A DNA stretch of 64,000 nt from Myxococcales bacterium (GTDB lineage: Bacteria > Myxococcota_A > Polyangia > Haliangiales > Haliangiaceae), in NCBI GenBank assembly GCA_016707895.1, contig JADJGV010000037.1:248001-312000 (forward strand), written 5' to 3'. The notes beneath the pieces are model-generated. The model searched no databases. It saw nothing but the letters and a program-made list of their open reading frames with translations, and had not been told where the DNA came from. Below, piece by piece: positions 53,654-62,538 of this stretch (position 1 is the stretch's first letter; each line of letters opens with the position of its first letter). Both the position numbers and the translations under genes were made by a program.

Positions 53654-54214
53654 TCAGCGGCTGGCGGCGGCGGGCCACGCGCACAGGAAGCCGTCGGCGC
53701 CGTCGGTCGGCAGCATGTCGGCGTTGGCGGTGAGCTGGTAGCCGTCGCGCAAGAACAGGTGCGTGCGCGGCTCGCCGCGGCCGTTGCGCACCCAGTATGG
53801 CCCCCGATAGGGAATGTCGACGGGCGCGCCGGAGCTCCAGCACAGGCGCTCCGGGTCGTCGACGCTGTCGGCGCACGCGCCGCCGCCGATCCAGACGGCG
53901 TCGAGGTCGATCGCGGTGCGGACCTCGGCGCCGACCGCCTCGAGCTCGGCGGTGGTCGCGAGCTGCGCCAGCGCGGCGCCGCTGGCTTCGCACGTGCGCG
54001 CGGCGGCGTCCCAGGCGACGCCGGACGCGCCCCACAGCTGGTAGCGCCGGCCGAGCACCTCGAACGGCGGCTGCGCGACGCCGACGCTGACGGCGGCATC
54101 GGGGCCCGCGGGCTCGACGACCAGCGGGGCTGGCGTCGCGGCGGGGCTCGCCGCGCGCGCGCACCCGACGAGGCAGGGCGCGAGCGCGCTCAGGACGAGC
54201 GCGATGAGACGCAT
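53654..54214 (-). CDS. C-type-lectin-like lipoprotein
   Basis: 186-aa lipoprotein (MRLIALVLSALAPCLVGC). The mature part has the C-type lectin fold order: EVLGRRYQLWGASGVAWDAA, RTCEASGAALAQLATTAELE (the family's A-x2-C-x7-L-A-x-I helix pattern), VWIGGGACADSV, then FLCAWPA ending. The four Cys could form the two canonical disulphides. Such domains bind carbohydrate or protein ligands at the surface. ATG 54214 fits the signal peptide. It is the first gene beyond the tRNA-Sec on the chromosomal side. Confidence 0.78.
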   Translation of the reverse strand: MRLIALVLSALAPCLVGCARAASPAATPAPLVVEPAGPDAAVSVGVAQPPFEVLGRRYQLWGASGVAWDAAARTCEASGAALAQLATTAELEAVGAEVRTAIDLDAVWIGGGACADSVDDPERLCWSSGAPVDIPYRGPYWVRNGRGEPRTHLFLRDGYQLTANADMLPTDGADGFLCAWPAAASR

Positions 54215-54339
54215 CCGCCGAGCGAACCACGCGATCGCGGCCGACGCAAACGCGCAGCGGCCCGGTCGCCGCCGGCGCGCGGGTGTCGGCCCGGTCACAA
54301 TGGGCCGGCGGCGCGAAGGCGGTGGTGCATACTGGACCG

Positions 54340-55584
54340 ATGGTGCGTCGACGATCGAGCCGCGCGTGGGAGGCCCTGGCGGCCGCCGCGCTGCTCAACG
54401 CCGGCGCGGTGCTGGTGCTCGATCGCGTCGTCCCGGCGATGGGGCGGCTGAGCTGGCCGACGGCCGCGGCGCCCGCGCCGCCGGTGCCGACCGCGCCCAG
54501 CCTGACGTCGGCGGGGCTGCAGGGCTTCGGCGTGGTGACGGTGATCCCGCCGGCGATCCCGCTCGAGGCGATCCTCGGCACCGGCGACGACGCGGCGGGG
54601 CATGGGCGGGCGGCGCGGCCGTCGAGCGCGGACCTGCCGGGCGATCGCGCGGCCGATCGCGGCGGCGGCGCCGAGGGCGGCGCCGACACCTGGGCCGATC
54701 GCCGGGATCGCGCCGACGACGCGGCGCTGCGCAAGCAGGTGTGGACGTCCGATCAGGCGTACCTGGCGCCGCGCAGCCCCGGCGATCGCGCGGCCCGGTC
54801 GCCCGAGGCGATCGCCCGCGCGCCCGAGGCCGCCTACGGCGATCGCGCGCCGCAGCGGCTGGCGCGGGCCGGCGAGGAGCAGCCGCGGGTCGGCGAGGCC
54901 ACCGGGCCGGGGACGCCGGGCCTGCCGACCAGCGTCGGCGCCGACGACGCGCGCGCCGGGATGCCGGGCGCGACCGCGCCGGCGCGGGTCGATGGCGCGA
55001 CGGCGACGGCGCGCGACGCGGCGTACGTCGATCGCGGCGAGCGCGCGGTCGACGTGGCCCGCCGCGGCGCGACCGCCGATGATCGCGCGGTGGCGGCGTC
55101 GTCCGATCAGCGGCGCCCCGATCCGTTCGACCTCACGCCGCCGCGCGCCGGCGGCACCCGCGGCGAGGGCGTGCGCGGCGTGGCCGGGCCCGGCGTGGCC
55201 CCCGACGGCTGGGGGCAGGGCACCGCGGCGTCCCGGGCCGAGTCGCCGGCGGGCGACGACGGCGCGCCGACGTATGCGTCGCGGCGCGACCCGTACTTCC
55301 TCGAGCTGTTCCGCCGCCTCGATCAGCGCATCGAGTACCCGCACGAGCTGGCGCTGGCGATGACCTCGGGCCGGGTGGTGGCGTCGCTGGTGCTGCGCGC
55401 CGACGGCTCGTTCGGCGAGATCGCGCTGCACGCCGGCAGCGGCTACGAGGCGTTCGATCGCGAGGTGACCGACGCGCTCAAGGCGGTAGGCAAGCTGCCG
55501 GCCGTGCCGTCGGCGCTGCTCGGCGGGCGCGCGGCCTTGCGGGTGCGCATCCCGTACACGTTCAAGAACCCGATGATCCAGTAG
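54340..55584 (+). CDS. TonB-like energy-transducer family protein
   Basis: 414-aa protein with an N-terminal membrane anchor (AWEALAAAALLNAGAVLVLD), a long Ala/Asp/Arg-rich disordered region (about 85-320) and a C-terminal TonB-type domain (YFLELFRRLDQRIEYPHELA, GRVVASLVLRADGSFGEIAL, FDREVTDALKAVGKLPAVPS). TonB C-domains contact outer-membrane transporters and pass energy from ExbB-ExbD, which are not nearby. The linker is highly charged rather than Pro-Lys rich as in classical TonB, so it may be a TonB-like protein with another role. ATG 54340. It overlaps the convergent gene by 23 bases. Confidence 0.78.
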   Translation: MVRRRSSRAWEALAAAALLNAGAVLVLDRVVPAMGRLSWPTAAAPAPPVPTAPSLTSAGLQGFGVVTVIPPAIPLEAILGTGDDAAGHGRAARPSSADLPGDRAADRGGGAEGGADTWADRRDRADDAALRKQVWTSDQAYLAPRSPGDRAARSPEAIARAPEAAYGDRAPQRLARAGEEQPRVGEATGPGTPGLPTSVGADDARAGMPGATAPARVDGATATARDAAYVDRGERAVDVARRGATADDRAVAASSDQRRPDPFDLTPPRAGGTRGEGVRGVAGPGVAPDGWGQGTAASRAESPAGDDGAPTYASRRDPYFLELFRRLDQRIEYPHELALAMTSGRVVASLVLRADGSFGEIALHAGSGYEAFDREVTDALKAVGKLPAVPSALLGGRAALRVRIPYTFKNPMIQ

Positions 55585-56089
55585 CGCGGTCGGCACCCGG
55601 GCGCAGCGGCCAGGCCAGCCACGCCGCCGCGCCGAGCACCAGCGCCCAGCCGATCAGCCGGAACGCCGCGGCGACGGTGTGATCGGCGCCGAGCGCGTGC
55701 CAGCGCGACAGGATGTGGAACCAGTCGTGCTCGCCGCCGCCGACCAGCGGCAGCGCCTGGGCCCGGGCGTCGGCGGCGTAGCGCGCGATGTTGCCGCAGT
55801 TCTGCCCCAGCCACGCCAGCCCGACCGCGGTGCCGATCGGCTCGCGCCGCCAGAAGAACGTCGCGGCGGCGACTGCCGGGAACGTCAGCTGGCCGAGCGT
55901 GCCGCCGTACAACGCCAGGGTCGAGCCGAACAGGCCGTAGATCTGGTGACCGGCCTCGTGGAACGCCAGGTTGGCGTCGTCGAGCGGGCGCAGGTACGCG
56001 TCGTCGTCGACCGCCATCCACAGCGCCAGCAGGCCCAGGCCGATCAGCGCGGCGATCGTGTGGCTGCGCGGGACCGGCCGCCACGGCAT
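55562..56089 (-). CDS. Integral membrane protein with HEAGH zinc motif
   Basis: 175-aa membrane protein. It has an N-terminal helix (TIAALIGLGLLALWMAV), then FHEAGHQIYGLFGS, with HEAGH at 44-48, the classic zinc-binding HExxH. The second part has further hydrophobic helices (TFPAVAAATFFW and VAAAFRLIGWALVLGAAAWL). The motif at a membrane helix end recalls M50-type intramembrane proteases, but the family's NPDG motif is absent, so protease activity is uncertain. ATG 56089 preferred; GTG 56104 possible. It converges with and slightly overlaps the TonB-like gene. Confidence 0.68.
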   Translation of the reverse strand: MPWRPVPRSHTIAALIGLGLLALWMAVDDDAYLRPLDDANLAFHEAGHQIYGLFGSTLALYGGTLGQLTFPAVAAATFFWRREPIGTAVGLAWLGQNCGNIARYAADARAQALPLVGGGEHDWFHILSRWHALGADHTVAAAFRLIGWALVLGAAAWLAWPLRPGADRATGSSGS

Positions 56090-56155
56090 GAGCTCGAGCT
56101 CCACCGGTCGAGGATACGCTTCCCGGTGGCCGGCGCGCGTGCGATCATGGGTGTC

Positions 56156-57634
56156 ATGCCGCGCGGGCCGACGTTGCTGCTGGTGACGATGGTGCTCGGG
56201 TGCGGCGGCGCGGGCGAGGGCGGGGGACCCGACGCCGCGCCGCCCAGCGCGACCTGCGACGCGCCGGCGCTGGTCGACACCGCGACGCCGACGACGGTGA
56301 TCGGTGACGGCAGCGCCGGGAGCTGCACCGAGGCCGCGTTGCGGGCGGCGGCGGCGGCGGGTGGCGTGATCACCTTCGCCTGCGGCGCCGCGCCGCTGAC
56401 CCTCGCCGTGACCGCGCCGATCGTCGTCACCGCCGAGACCGTGATCGACGGCGGCGGGCGGATCACGCTCGACGGCGGCGGCGCGACGCGGATCCTGTAC
56501 CTCGACTCGGGCTACGACCAGCCGACGCCGCGGCTGACGGTGCAGCGACTGGCGTTCCGCCGGGGGCAGGCGCCCGCGACCGGCGCCGACACCGCGCAGG
56601 GCGGCGGCGCGATCTACCGCGACGGCGGCAGCCTGACGGTGATCGACTGCAGCTTCGACGACAACCACGCGCCGGCCACCGGCCAGGACGTCGCCGGCGG
56701 CGCGATCTACGGCTTCGGCGGCGGCGACACGATCGTCGCCGGCAGCACGTTCACCGGCAACTCGGCCAGCGACGGCGGCGCGATCGGCAGCCTCAACGCC
56801 GACCTGACGATCGTCAACAGCCGGTTCACCGGCAACGCCGCCACCGGCACCGGCGGCAACCCCGGCGACGGCGGGGCGGGCGGCGCGCTGTACATGGACG
56901 GCCGCGACGAGCGGACCTCGCTGTGCGGCGTGACGATCGCCGACAACACCGCCGGCGCGATCGGCGGCGGCGTGTTCCGCGTGTCCAACGATCACACCGG
57001 CAGCTTCGCGATGGATCGCACGACCGTGGACCACAACGCCGTGACCGCGAGCGGCGAGGGCAACGCCGGCGGCCTGTACCTCGAGGGCCTGGCGCTGGCG
57101 ATCACCGCCAGCACGATCTCGCGCAACCAGGCCTTCTACAACGGCGGCATCTGGATCAACGCGGGCGCGGCCGAGTTGACCAACGTGACGATCGCCGGCA
57201 ACGTCGCGACCGGCAGCAACGGCGGCGGCGTGTGGCTGGGTAACGGCCCCACCGGGACGATGCGCAACTGCACGATCGCCGACAACCACGCCACCGCCGA
57301 CGGCCAGGTGGCGGGCGCGATCTTCGGCGGCGGGATGACGCTGGTGAACACGATCGTCGCCGGCAACAGCGCGATGTACCGGCCTGGCTGCGACGGCGCG
57401 CGCGCCGACGGCAGCGGCGACCTGCAGTGGCCCGACGGATCGCTGTGCACGACCGGGCCCCTGGTCGCCGACCCGCTGCTGGGCGCGCTGGGCGACAACG
57501 GCGGGCCGACCGCGACGATGGCGCCGGCCGCCGGCAGCCCGGCGATCGGCCTGGGCACCGGCTGTCCGCCGACCGATCAGCGCGGCCGGCCGCGCGGCGA
57601 GCCGTGCACCGCGGGCGCGGTCGAGGCGCCGTGA
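56156..57634 (+). CDS. Right-handed beta-helix lipoprotein
   Basis: 492-aa lipoprotein (lipobox VLGC). It consists of repeated beta-helix coils with the pattern GGAI(Y/G), TFTGNSASDGGAIGS, RFTGNAATGTGG, SLCGVTIADNTAGAIGG, TISRNQAFYNGGIWI, TIAGNVATGSNGGGVW, typical of pectate-lyase-like/polymorphic outer-membrane repeats. These often bind or cleave polysaccharides; no catalytic residues were identified. The end (DNGGPTATMAPAAGSPAIGL) is the common choice-of-anchor ending of this family. Start taken at ATG 56156 for the signal; ATG 56147 adds 3 residues. Its stop overlaps the next start (GTGA). Confidence 0.85.
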   Translation: MPRGPTLLLVTMVLGCGGAGEGGGPDAAPPSATCDAPALVDTATPTTVIGDGSAGSCTEAALRAAAAAGGVITFACGAAPLTLAVTAPIVVTAETVIDGGGRITLDGGGATRILYLDSGYDQPTPRLTVQRLAFRRGQAPATGADTAQGGGAIYRDGGSLTVIDCSFDDNHAPATGQDVAGGAIYGFGGGDTIVAGSTFTGNSASDGGAIGSLNADLTIVNSRFTGNAATGTGGNPGDGGAGGALYMDGRDERTSLCGVTIADNTAGAIGGGVFRVSNDHTGSFAMDRTTVDHNAVTASGEGNAGGLYLEGLALAITASTISRNQAFYNGGIWINAGAAELTNVTIAGNVATGSNGGGVWLGNGPTGTMRNCTIADNHATADGQVAGAIFGGGMTLVNTIVAGNSAMYRPGCDGARADGSGDLQWPDGSLCTTGPLVADPLLGALGDNGGPTATMAPAAGSPAIGLGTGCPPTDQRGRPRGEPCTAGAVEAP

Positions 57635-58995
57635 CGGTCGGGGCGCCGGGCGCGCTCGCGCTGGTCGCGCTGATCGGCGCGTGCGACGGCGATGGCGCCG
57701 GCGGGCCCGACGCCACCAGCCTCGACGCCGGCCTGCCGCCCGACGCCAGCGTGGCGACGGGGCCGACCCGCTACCCGGCCGACGTCGAGACCGCGCCGGT
57801 CACCGCCGCGGTGGTGGCGCGGATGCGGGCGATCGCCGCCGCCGGGCCCGGGCAGCGGGACGACGTGTTCATGAAGGTCGGCGCGTCGGGCACGGTCAGC
57901 ACCCGCTTCCTGTACTGCCTCGCCGGCGCCGCGCACCAGCCGGCGTACGCGATCGACCTCGCCGGGCGCGACGCGCTCGTCGCGACGCTCGACCACTTCC
58001 GGACCGGGCTGATCGGCGGCGCCACGCCGTTCGATCGCGCGACCCTGGCCGCCGAGGTCGGGCGCACCGCGGCGTGGGCGATCACCGGCGCGCCGTCGCC
58101 GCTGACCGCCGAGCTGGCCGCGACCACGCCGCGGTTCGCGTTCGTCAACTACGGCACCAACGACATGAACGCCGCCGCCAGCTACGGCGCCGCGCTGGGC
58201 CCGTTCTGGGAGCGGATGGGCACGCTGCTCGATCAGCTCGAGGCCGCCGGCGTGGTGCCGATCCTCACCGGCCTCAACCCGCGCGACGACGATCCCGCCG
58301 CGGCGCGCTGGGTGCCGACCTGGGACAGCGTCACCCGCGCGCTGGCCGAGGCGCGCCAGCTGCCGTACCTGAGCCTGTGGGTGGCGTCGGCGCCGCTGGC
58401 CGATCACGGCCTGCTCGCCGACGGGCTCCACGGCAACGTCTACGTCGCCGGCGGGCGCGCCGAGCCGTGCGTGTTCACGCCGGCCGGGCTCGCCTTCAAC
58501 TACGACGTCCGCAACCTGCGCTCGCTCGAGCTGCTCGACGCCGCGCGCCGCACGGTGCTCGCCGGCGAGCCCGCCCCGACCGCGCCGCCGCTGGCCGCGG
58601 TGGTCGGCGCCGGCACCGACGCCGCTCCGCTGATCGTCGATCGCCTGCCGTTCACGCACAGCGGCGACACCGTCGGCGGCCAGGCGACGCACGCCGGCTA
58701 CGCCGGCTGCGATCAGGGCCAGGACGAGGCGGGGCCCGAGCGGGTCTACGCGCTGCACCTCGACGCGCCGGCCGCGCTGCGCGTGATCGCGCTCGATCGC
58801 GCGGGCGTCGACGTCGACGTCCACGTCCTCACCGACGGCGCCTGCGTCGAGCGCGCCGACCGCTTGCTCGACCGGACGCTGCCCGCCGGCGATCACCGGA
58901 TCGTCGTGGACTCGTTCGTGACCGCCGCCGGCGCCCAGGCCGGCGCGTACACGCTGGTCATCCAGCCGTGCGCCGCCGGCGATCCCGACTGCTGA
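57631..58995 (+). CDS. SGNH-hydrolase-like lipoprotein
   Basis: 454-aa lipoprotein (lipobox LIGAC). Residues 70-330 resemble an SGNH/GDSL hydrolase: FMKVGASGTVS in the place of the GDS block, FVNYGTNDMNA in the place of GxND, and LLADGLHGN carrying the catalytic Asp-x2-His. The usual GDS appears as GAS, with Ser still present. A beta-sandwich C-terminal domain (AALRVIALDRAGVDVDVHVL, DHRIVVDSFVTAAGAQAGAY) follows. Family members deacylate lipids or polysaccharides; the substrate is unknown. GTG 57631 overlaps the beta-helix stop, suggesting a shared operon and a common surface polysaccharide target (inference). Confidence 0.72.
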   Translation: MTVGAPGALALVALIGACDGDGAGGPDATSLDAGLPPDASVATGPTRYPADVETAPVTAAVVARMRAIAAAGPGQRDDVFMKVGASGTVSTRFLYCLAGAAHQPAYAIDLAGRDALVATLDHFRTGLIGGATPFDRATLAAEVGRTAAWAITGAPSPLTAELAATTPRFAFVNYGTNDMNAAASYGAALGPFWERMGTLLDQLEAAGVVPILTGLNPRDDDPAAARWVPTWDSVTRALAEARQLPYLSLWVASAPLADHGLLADGLHGNVYVAGGRAEPCVFTPAGLAFNYDVRNLRSLELLDAARRTVLAGEPAPTAPPLAAVVGAGTDAAPLIVDRLPFTHSGDTVGGQATHAGYAGCDQGQDEAGPERVYALHLDAPAALRVIALDRAGVDVDVHVLTDGACVERADRLLDRTLPAGDHRIVVDSFVTAAGAQAGAYTLVIQPCAAGDPDC

Positions 58996-59004
58996 GCGCG
59001 GAGG

Positions 59005-59379
59005 TCAGTGCAAGGTGGCGCTGTACGCGTCGGCCGCGAGCAGCGCGTCGATCTGGCCGGCGTCGCTGGGCGTGATCTCGACCATCCACGCGGCGTAGCA
59101 GTCGCCGTTCACCGCCTCGGGGCTGTCCTTGAGCGCGCCATTGACGGCGGTCACGGTGCCCGAGATCGGCGCGTACAGGTCGGACACCGACTTGACGCTC
59201 TCGATCGTGCCGAACCGCGCGCCCTTCTCGACGACGGTGCCGACCGCGGGCAGGTCGACCAGCGTGATGTCGCCGAGCTGCTCGACGGCGAAGGCGGTGA
59301 TGCCGACCGCGCAGGTCGCGCCGGGGCGCAGCCACTCGTGGTCGGGGGTGTAGCGGAGGTCGCTCGGGACGTTGGACAT
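59005..59379 (-). CDS. gcvH: Glycine cleavage system H protein
   Basis: 124-aa lipoyl carrier of the glycine cleavage complex. It shuttles the aminomethyl group from the P protein to the T protein on its lipoyl-lysine (K63 in GTIESVKSVSDLYAP). Canonical start MSNVPSDLRYTPDHEWLR and internal VGITAFAVEQLGDITLVDLP are present. Length matches GcvH (about 128 aa). ATG 59379. It is 53 bases downstream of gcvT, in the usual T-H order; gcvP is not in this window. Confidence 0.97.
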   Translation of the reverse strand: MSNVPSDLRYTPDHEWLRPGATCAVGITAFAVEQLGDITLVDLPAVGTVVEKGARFGTIESVKSVSDLYAPISGTVTAVNGALKDSPEAVNGDCYAAWMVEITPSDAGQIDALLAADAYSATLH

Positions 59380-59432
59380 CGGGTTCTCGCTGGCCTGAAG
59401 GTTCGATGCAGGAGGGTGTCGATGCGGCGCGC

Positions 59433-60554
59433 TCAGGCGCGCTTGTAGAACTTGCCCTTGACCACGGTGGCGGCGACGTCCTTGCCACGGCAGTCGAGGG
59501 TGAGGGCGGTGCCCTCGGCGGCGTAGCTCGGCGGCAGGTAGGCCAGGCCGATCGCGCCGGTGATCGAGATGCCGGGGCCGCCGCTGGTGACGGTGCCGAT
59601 GACCTGCTCGCCGGCCGGCCGGCCGCGGTCGACGACCGGGTAGCCGTGGCGGGCGATCGCGCGGTCCTCGATGCGGAAGCCGGTGAGCACCCGGGCGAGG
59701 CCGCTGGCCTTCTGCGCGACCAGCGCGCTGCGCCCGAGGAAGTCGCCGCCGGCCTTGACCCACGGCCGGTCGAGCTTGACCGCCCAGCCCAGGCCGGCCT
59801 CGAGCGGCGAGGTGGTGTCGTCGAGGTCGTTGCCGTACAGCGGCAGCCGCGACTCGAGCCGCAGGCTGTCGCGCGAGCCGAGCCCGCACGGCTGCACGCC
59901 GGCGTCGATGATCGCCTGCCACAGCGCCGGCGCGTCGGCGTTCTTGCACGCCAGCTCGAAGCCGTCCTCGCCGGTGTAGCCGGTGCGGCCGGCGGTGACC
60001 GCGACGCCGGCGACGGTGGTGTCGGTGAAGCAGAAGGTGCCGACCTTGGCCAGCGTGCCGCCGGCGAGGCCGTCGAGGATCGCCGCGGCCTTGGGGCCCT
60101 GCACGGCGATCAGCGCGGTGGCGTCGGACACGTCGTCGAGGTCGACGATGCCGCCGATCTGCTCGCGCATCCACGCCACGTCCTTGTGGCGGTTCGACGC
60201 GTTGATGATGACGAAGTACTCGTCCTCGGCGCGCTTGTAGAAGATGCAGTCGTCGACGATGCCGCCGTCGGGCCGGCACAGGAGCGTGTAGACCGCCTTG
60301 CCGGGGGCGACGCCGCCGACGTCGTTGGTGGTCAGGCGCTGCACCGCCTCGGTGGCCCGCGGGCCCCGCAGGAACGCCTCGCCCATGTGGCAGACGTCGA
60401 ACACGCCGGCGGCCTCGCGGACCGCCTTGTGTTCCTTGATCGTGCCGGCGGGATAGGACACCGGCATGTCCCAGCCACCGAAGTCGATCATGCGTGCGCC
60501 GAGGGCGCGGTGAGCGTCGTTGAGCGGAGTGCGAAGGCCTGCCACGGCGCGCAT
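59433..60554 (-). CDS. gcvT: Glycine cleavage system T protein (aminomethyltransferase)
   Basis: 373-aa folate-dependent aminomethyltransferase that moves the methylene group to tetrahydrofolate and releases ammonia. Family segments: LNDAHRALGARMIDFGGWDM, SYPAGTIKEHKAVREAAGVF, DVCHMGEAFLRGP, GRTGYTGEDGFELACKNADA, RDSLRLESRLPLYGNDLD. The C-terminal barrel (VIGTVTSGGPGISITGAIGL) is complete. Length is standard. ATG 60554; further upstream sequence is Arg-rich and non-coding. Operon with gcvH. The catalytic Asp region is intact. Confidence 0.97.
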   Translation of the reverse strand: MRAVAGLRTPLNDAHRALGARMIDFGGWDMPVSYPAGTIKEHKAVREAAGVFDVCHMGEAFLRGPRATEAVQRLTTNDVGGVAPGKAVYTLLCRPDGGIVDDCIFYKRAEDEYFVIINASNRHKDVAWMREQIGGIVDLDDVSDATALIAVQGPKAAAILDGLAGGTLAKVGTFCFTDTTVAGVAVTAGRTGYTGEDGFELACKNADAPALWQAIIDAGVQPCGLGSRDSLRLESRLPLYGNDLDDTTSPLEAGLGWAVKLDRPWVKAGGDFLGRSALVAQKASGLARVLTGFRIEDRAIARHGYPVVDRGRPAGEQVIGTVTSGGPGISITGAIGLAYLPPSYAAEGTALTLDCRGKDVAATVVKGKFYKRA

Positions 60555-60576
60555 CCTACAACACGCGGCCCCGCCG

Positions 60577-61596
60577 CTACACCGCCACGTGGTCGCAGGT
60601 GACGGCCGGATCGGCGGTCGGGCCGGCGATCTCGAACGCGGCACGGCGCGGCGCGGTCAGCTGCTCGGTCACCTGCCACCGGCCGCGCACCCGCCGCGAC
60701 AGCGTCAGCCGGAGGTCGCCGATGGCGGTGAAGTGGTTCCAGCGCTCCTCGCCGTCGGGGTCGTGGTAGTGGGCGCGGATCAGATCGGCCGGCGCGCACG
60801 ACAGCTCGCCCTCGATCCGGGCCAGCAGCCCGCCGGCGCGGAACTTGAACCGGCCGGTGCCGAGCTCAGCCGGCCCCGACCACAGCGCCTGATCGAAGCG
60901 GTTGAACGCCAGATCCTCGCCGGGCAGGCGCAGCACCGCGACCGTCAGCGGCGGCAGGTTGACGCCGCGCCGCCGCAGCCGCGCGTGCAGCACCTCGAGC
61001 GCCGCGCCGGGCCGATCGTCGAACGCGCTGCAGTGGCCCCAGGCCCACGCCGCGGCGTGCTTGACGCCCCACAGGTGAGTCTGGCCGCCGCGGGCGCCGG
61101 CCAGCGCGACCTTGACGCCGTCGATGGTCAGCGCGCCGGTGATCGGCACGTCGACGTTGGGCGACTGCACGGTGGTCTCGCCGAGCCCGCCGTTGCGGTA
61201 CATCACCGCCGGCAGCTGGTACAGCGTCGCGACCCCGGGCTGCCAGGTCAGGTCCCACTCGACGGCGTGGCCGTCGCCCGACACCGCGCCCTTGGCGTGG
61301 TCGTGGCCCAGCCGCGACGGCCCGATCGCCACCGCGAACGGATCGCGGCCGGTGACCAGCGACGTGATCGGGTAGCGGCGGTTGACGCCGAAGCTGCGCG
61401 CGGGATCGCTGGCCGACTGCCGCGCGAACCAGACCTGCGCGTACGGCTCGCCGACGTCGGGCAGCGGCGCCTCGATCACGTAGCGCAGCCAGTAGCCGTC
61501 GCGCGTGACCGGATCGTTCCAGGTCAGGAACCACACCTCGTAGAAGCCGCGCCGCTGGCCGTCCCACCGCGGCAGGTTGTCCTCGACAGTCGTCAC
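60577..61596 (-). CDS. Lipocalin-like (CrtC/AttH-type) hypothetical protein
   Basis: 339-aa soluble protein. It reads as a two-domain beta-barrel in the style of AttH/CrtC/Svf1-type lipocalins: YEVWFLTWNDPVTRDGYWLR, FVNRRYPITS-like strands, VEWDLTWQPGVATLYQLPAV and the characteristic THLWGVKHAAAWAWGHCSAF. The His-Trp-rich motif is conserved in such barrels, which bind hydrophobic ligands, though the function here is unknown. ATG 61596. It lies 22 bases upstream of gcvT on the same strand but has no evident metabolic link. Confidence 0.6.
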   Translation of the reverse strand: MTTVEDNLPRWDGQRRGFYEVWFLTWNDPVTRDGYWLRYVIEAPLPDVGEPYAQVWFARQSASDPARSFGVNRRYPITSLVTGRDPFAVAIGPSRLGHDHAKGAVSGDGHAVEWDLTWQPGVATLYQLPAVMYRNGGLGETTVQSPNVDVPITGALTIDGVKVALAGARGGQTHLWGVKHAAAWAWGHCSAFDDRPGAALEVLHARLRRRGVNLPPLTVAVLRLPGEDLAFNRFDQALWSGPAELGTGRFKFRAGGLLARIEGELSCAPADLIRAHYHDPDGEERWNHFTAIGDLRLTLSRRVRGRWQVTEQLTAPRRAAFEIAGPTADPAVTCDHVAV

Positions 61597-61709
61597 GGCG
61601 CTCCCTCACGCATCGACGAAACCTAACCGATTCCTGAAGCGCTGGCGATGCGTCGACCGGTCGCGATCGCGCGTTGACGGCCGCGGCGCGGCGCGGGCAG
61701 GATGCCGTG

Positions 61710-62513
61710 ATGCGCGGCTTCACCTCGATCCTGATCGGCGCGGCCCTGGCGGCCTGCGGTGGCGGCGGCGACGACCCGGCCGCCATCGACGCGGACCCCG
61801 GCGACGGCGCGGCCGGCGACGACGCGGCCACCACCATCGACGCGGCCGGCGCGGTCGACGCCCCGACCGGCACTGGCAACTTCAGCTTCTTCGTCACCAG
61901 CCTCGACACGATGCGGGCGCAGTCGGGCAGCCAGAACGGCTTCGGCGGCAACCTCGGCGGGCTGGCCGGCGCCGACGCGATCTGCCAGACCGCGGCGGCC
62001 GCGGTCGGCTACGGCCACAAGACCTGGCGCGCGTTCCTGTCGGCGTACAACAACGGGACGCCGATCCACGCGATCGATCGCATCGGCAGCGGGCCCTGGT
62101 ACGACCGCAACGGGCGCCTGGTGGCGATGAACCGGGCCGGCCTGTTGATGCAGCGGCCCGCGGGCGACGCGGCGGTGATCAACGACCTCCCCGACGAGAC
62201 CGGCCAGGGCACCCGCCGGCTGGGCGACACCCACGACGTCATGACCGGCTCGAACACGCAGGGCCAGCTCGACGGCACCAGCGCGGCCAACACCTGCAAC
62301 GACTGGACGAGCGTCCAGGGGCCGGGCACCGAGAACCTGGTGCGCTGCGGCCACGCCTGGCCGGCGATGAGCGGCATGCACTGGATCCAGGCCCACCGGC
62401 TGCGCGGCTGCGAGCCCGGCATCAACCTGGTCCAGAACGGGCCCGGCACCGGCTACTCGGTCGGCGCCGGCGGCGGCTGGGGCGCGATCTACTGCTTCGC
62501 GCTGCAGCCGTAG
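61710..62513 (+). CDS. Lectin-like lipoprotein
   Basis: 267-aa lipoprotein (lipobox ALAAC) with an Asp/Ala-rich linker and a C-terminal domain of about 190 residues starting FFVTSLDTMRAQSGSQ. The pattern GGNLGGLAGADAICQTAA, HKTWRAFLSAYNN, DRNGRLVAMN and GWGAIYCFALQP is that of the DUF1554/endostatin-like C-type lectin family common in myxobacteria and Leptospira. Six Cys fit disulphides. ATG 61710. Probable surface ligand-binding protein. Confidence 0.78.
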   Translation: MRGFTSILIGAALAACGGGGDDPAAIDADPGDGAAGDDAATTIDAAGAVDAPTGTGNFSFFVTSLDTMRAQSGSQNGFGGNLGGLAGADAICQTAAAAVGYGHKTWRAFLSAYNNGTPIHAIDRIGSGPWYDRNGRLVAMNRAGLLMQRPAGDAAVINDLPDETGQGTRRLGDTHDVMTGSNTQGQLDGTSAANTCNDWTSVQGPGTENLVRCGHAWPAMSGMHWIQAHRLRGCEPGINLVQNGPGTGYSVGAGGGWGAIYCFALQP

Positions 62514-62538
62514 GCGCGGCGCGGGTAGAGTCCCGGCC

